A stretch of DNA of 43,544 bases from an uncultured Bacilli bacterium. GTDB lineage: Bacteria > Bacillota_I > Bacilli_A > RF39 > UBA660. This document shows, one piece after another, positions 42,729 to 43,544 of the stretch. The notes beneath the pieces were generated by a model. The model was not told the origin of the DNA. It ran no database searches and saw nothing but the letters and a program-made list of their open reading frames with translations. Location: the NCBI GenBank assembly GCA_944371325.1, contig CALVXO010000014.1:1-43544 (forward strand), read 5' to 3'. Every line of letters begins with the position of its first letter. The stretch's first letter is position 1. The translations under genes and the position numbers were made by a program.

Positions 42729-43459
42729 ATAAAGATGCTATTACAGTTAAAGATTTACATATAAGTTATAAAACTTTAAAGGGATTTTCAATAAAAAAAT
42801 CATTGTTAAAAATGAAAATGAGTAAAGCAGAAGTATTTGAAGCAGTTAGAGGAGTTTCTTTTAGTGTTGAAAAAGGAAAAATATTAGGTATAATTGGCAA
42901 AAATGGTAGTGGTAAATCTACTTTGCTCAGAAGTATAGCTGGTATATTTTCTCCTGATTCAGGAACTATAGATTTACATGGAAATTCAGTATCGTTATTG
43001 TCAATTGGTGTGGGATTTCAAAACAAATTAACAGGTTATGAAAATATATTTTTATCCGGTATGTTGTTAGGGTTTAGTGAAAATGAAATAAAAGAAAGAG
43101 TTAATGAAATTATTGAATTTTCTGAATTAGGTAAATTTATATATAAGCCTGTTTCAAGTTATTCTAGTGGTATGTATTCTAAACTTGCTTTTTCAATAAC
43201 TGCAATACTTGAAACTGATATTATGTTAATAGATGAAGTATTTAGTGTTGGTGATGTTAAATTTAAACAAAAAAGTTATAATAAAATGAAAGAGTTAATA
43301 TCTGATGAAAATAGAACGGTACTTATTGTATCTCATAGTTTAGGGACATTAAAAGAATTATGCAATGAAGTTTTGTGGTTACATGATGGTAAAATAAAAC
43401 AAATTGGTGATCCTGGGGAAGTAATTGCTGCTTACGAGGAATTTATGAAAAAAGATTAA
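42725..43459 (+). CDS. tagH: Teichoic acid ABC exporter ATP-binding protein (TagH-like)
   Basis: The ATPase of the exporter. Walker A is GKNGSGKST (58-66), the signature motif YSSGMYSKLAF near 146, and Walker B MLIDEVFSVGD near 166. The N-terminal segment before the Walker A (ISYKTLKGF ... VFEAVRGVSF) is of the RfbE/TagH polysaccharide-export subgroup. It is 244 residues, lacking the long C-terminal domain of Bacillus TagH (about 530). The ATG overlaps the tagG stop (ATGA). It is the last gene of the locus in this window. Confidence 0.9.
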   Translation: MNKDAITVKDLHISYKTLKGFSIKKSLLKMKMSKAEVFEAVRGVSFSVEKGKILGIIGKNGSGKSTLLRSIAGIFSPDSGTIDLHGNSVSLLSIGVGFQNKLTGYENIFLSGMLLGFSENEIKERVNEIIEFSELGKFIYKPVSSYSSGMYSKLAFSITAILETDIMLIDEVFSVGDVKFKQKSYNKMKELISDENRTVLIVSHSLGTLKELCNEVLWLHDGKIKQIGDPGEVIAAYEEFMKKD

Positions 43460-43474
43460 GTTTATATTGATATG

Positions 43475-43508
43475 AACCCCGTTTCTTGGACATAGAAACG
43501 AGGTTTTT
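43475..43508 (+). terminator. Hairpin with T tract after tagH, overlapping an insertion-sequence end
   Basis: AACCCCGTTTCT (43475-43486) pairs with AGAAACGAGGTT (43494-43505) with one C-A mismatch, followed by TTTTT. It can terminate the tagH transcript. The right arm also contains the GAGG ribosome binding site of the next ORF, so it may block that start in read-through RNA. Confidence 0.6.
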
Positions 43509-43510
43509 AT

Positions 43511-43544
43511 ATGAGCAAATTAAGTTATGAAGAAAAAATAGAAA
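43511..43544 (+). CDS. Start of a probable IS3-type transposase OrfA (partial)
   Basis: The last 34 bases open with ATG 43511 after GAGG (seven-base spacing) and encode MSKLSYEEKIE before the window ends. This opening resembles helix-turn-helix OrfA proteins of IS3/IS150-type insertion sequences. The hairpin just upstream fits such an element's left end. The fragment is too short for certainty. Confidence 0.4.
   Translation, partial: MSKLSYEEKIE

Noticed and set aside
1-43544. CRISPR array, tRNA or rRNA genes
   Set aside because: No regularly spaced direct repeats, no cloverleaf-like GC-rich segments and no rRNA-like stretches were found; short L1-site mimics are leaders, not rRNA.

Overview
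The window reads as chromosome of a very AT-rich, walled, Gram-positive-type bacterium (low-GC Bacillota, probably an uncultured gut-type Bacilli/Clostridia lineage; no finer placement is possible from sequence alone). The reasons are the Bacillus-like order mrnC-rlmB-sigH ... secE-nusG-rplK-rplA-rplJ-rplL-methyltransferase-rpoB-rpoC, AGGAGG-type ribosome binding sites, intrinsic terminators, and teichoic-acid genes. TGA is a normal stop (it ends the gene at 15925-16506, the first CDP-glycerol transferase and the DltD-like gene) and tryptophan is TGG, so the standard bacterial code applies despite the Mollicute-like base composition. No rRNA, tRNA or CRISPR array was recognised.

Layout. (1) 1-4365: a DUF3788-like tail, a CPBP membrane protease, then a plus-strand run rbgA-mrnC-rlmB-sigH-like sigma factor and a SxxK serine hydrolase. 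(2) 4378-12300: accessory cell-surface block lying between the sigH-like gene and secE, which are near neighbours in Bacillus. It holds a minus-strand pair (phosphodiester glycosidase and a duplicated-domain membrane-anchored protein), the three-gene set CotH kinase / VTC polyphosphate polymerase-like / DUF4956, an orphan papain-like protein, an unknown gene and a decayed Rpn-nuclease fragment. (3) 12336-23880: the transcription/translation core secE-nusG-rplK-[small membrane ORF]-rplA-rplJ-rplL-rsmC-like-rpoB-rpoC, with strong promoters, two probable L1-binding leaders and an L10-type leader with attenuator. (4) 23861-28397: pgsA-like phospholipid synthase on the minus strand, then a secreted SH3b-glucosaminidase-dockerin protein followed by a membrane-anchored cohesin-like protein. 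(5) 28456-30769: an inactivated Rpn nuclease gene and an IS200/IS605-type element carrying an intact tnpB and a probable omega-RNA, but no tnpA. (6) 30834-43459: gpsA, and divergently a long plus-strand locus for glycerol-phosphate teichoic acid: three CDP-glycerol transferases (the third fused to a GT4 glycosyltransferase), tagD, a D-alanylation-type set (DltA, carrier protein, AlgI-type MBOAT acyltransferase, DltD-like SGNH protein, small phosphopantetheinyl transferase) and the TagGH exporter. (7) 43460-43544: the start of what looks like an IS3-type insertion sequence.

How the parts work together (inference). GpsA makes sn-glycerol-3-phosphate, used by PgsA for phosphatidylglycerol and by TagD for CDP-glycerol; the CDP-glycerol transferases polymerise it, TagGH exports the polymer, and the Dlt-like set esterifies it, with its own phosphopantetheinyl transferase possibly activating the carrier protein. 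The dockerin-bearing wall hydrolase could be held at the membrane by the neighbouring cohesin protein. The ribosomal and RNA polymerase genes are probably controlled by L1 and L10 binding to their own leaders.
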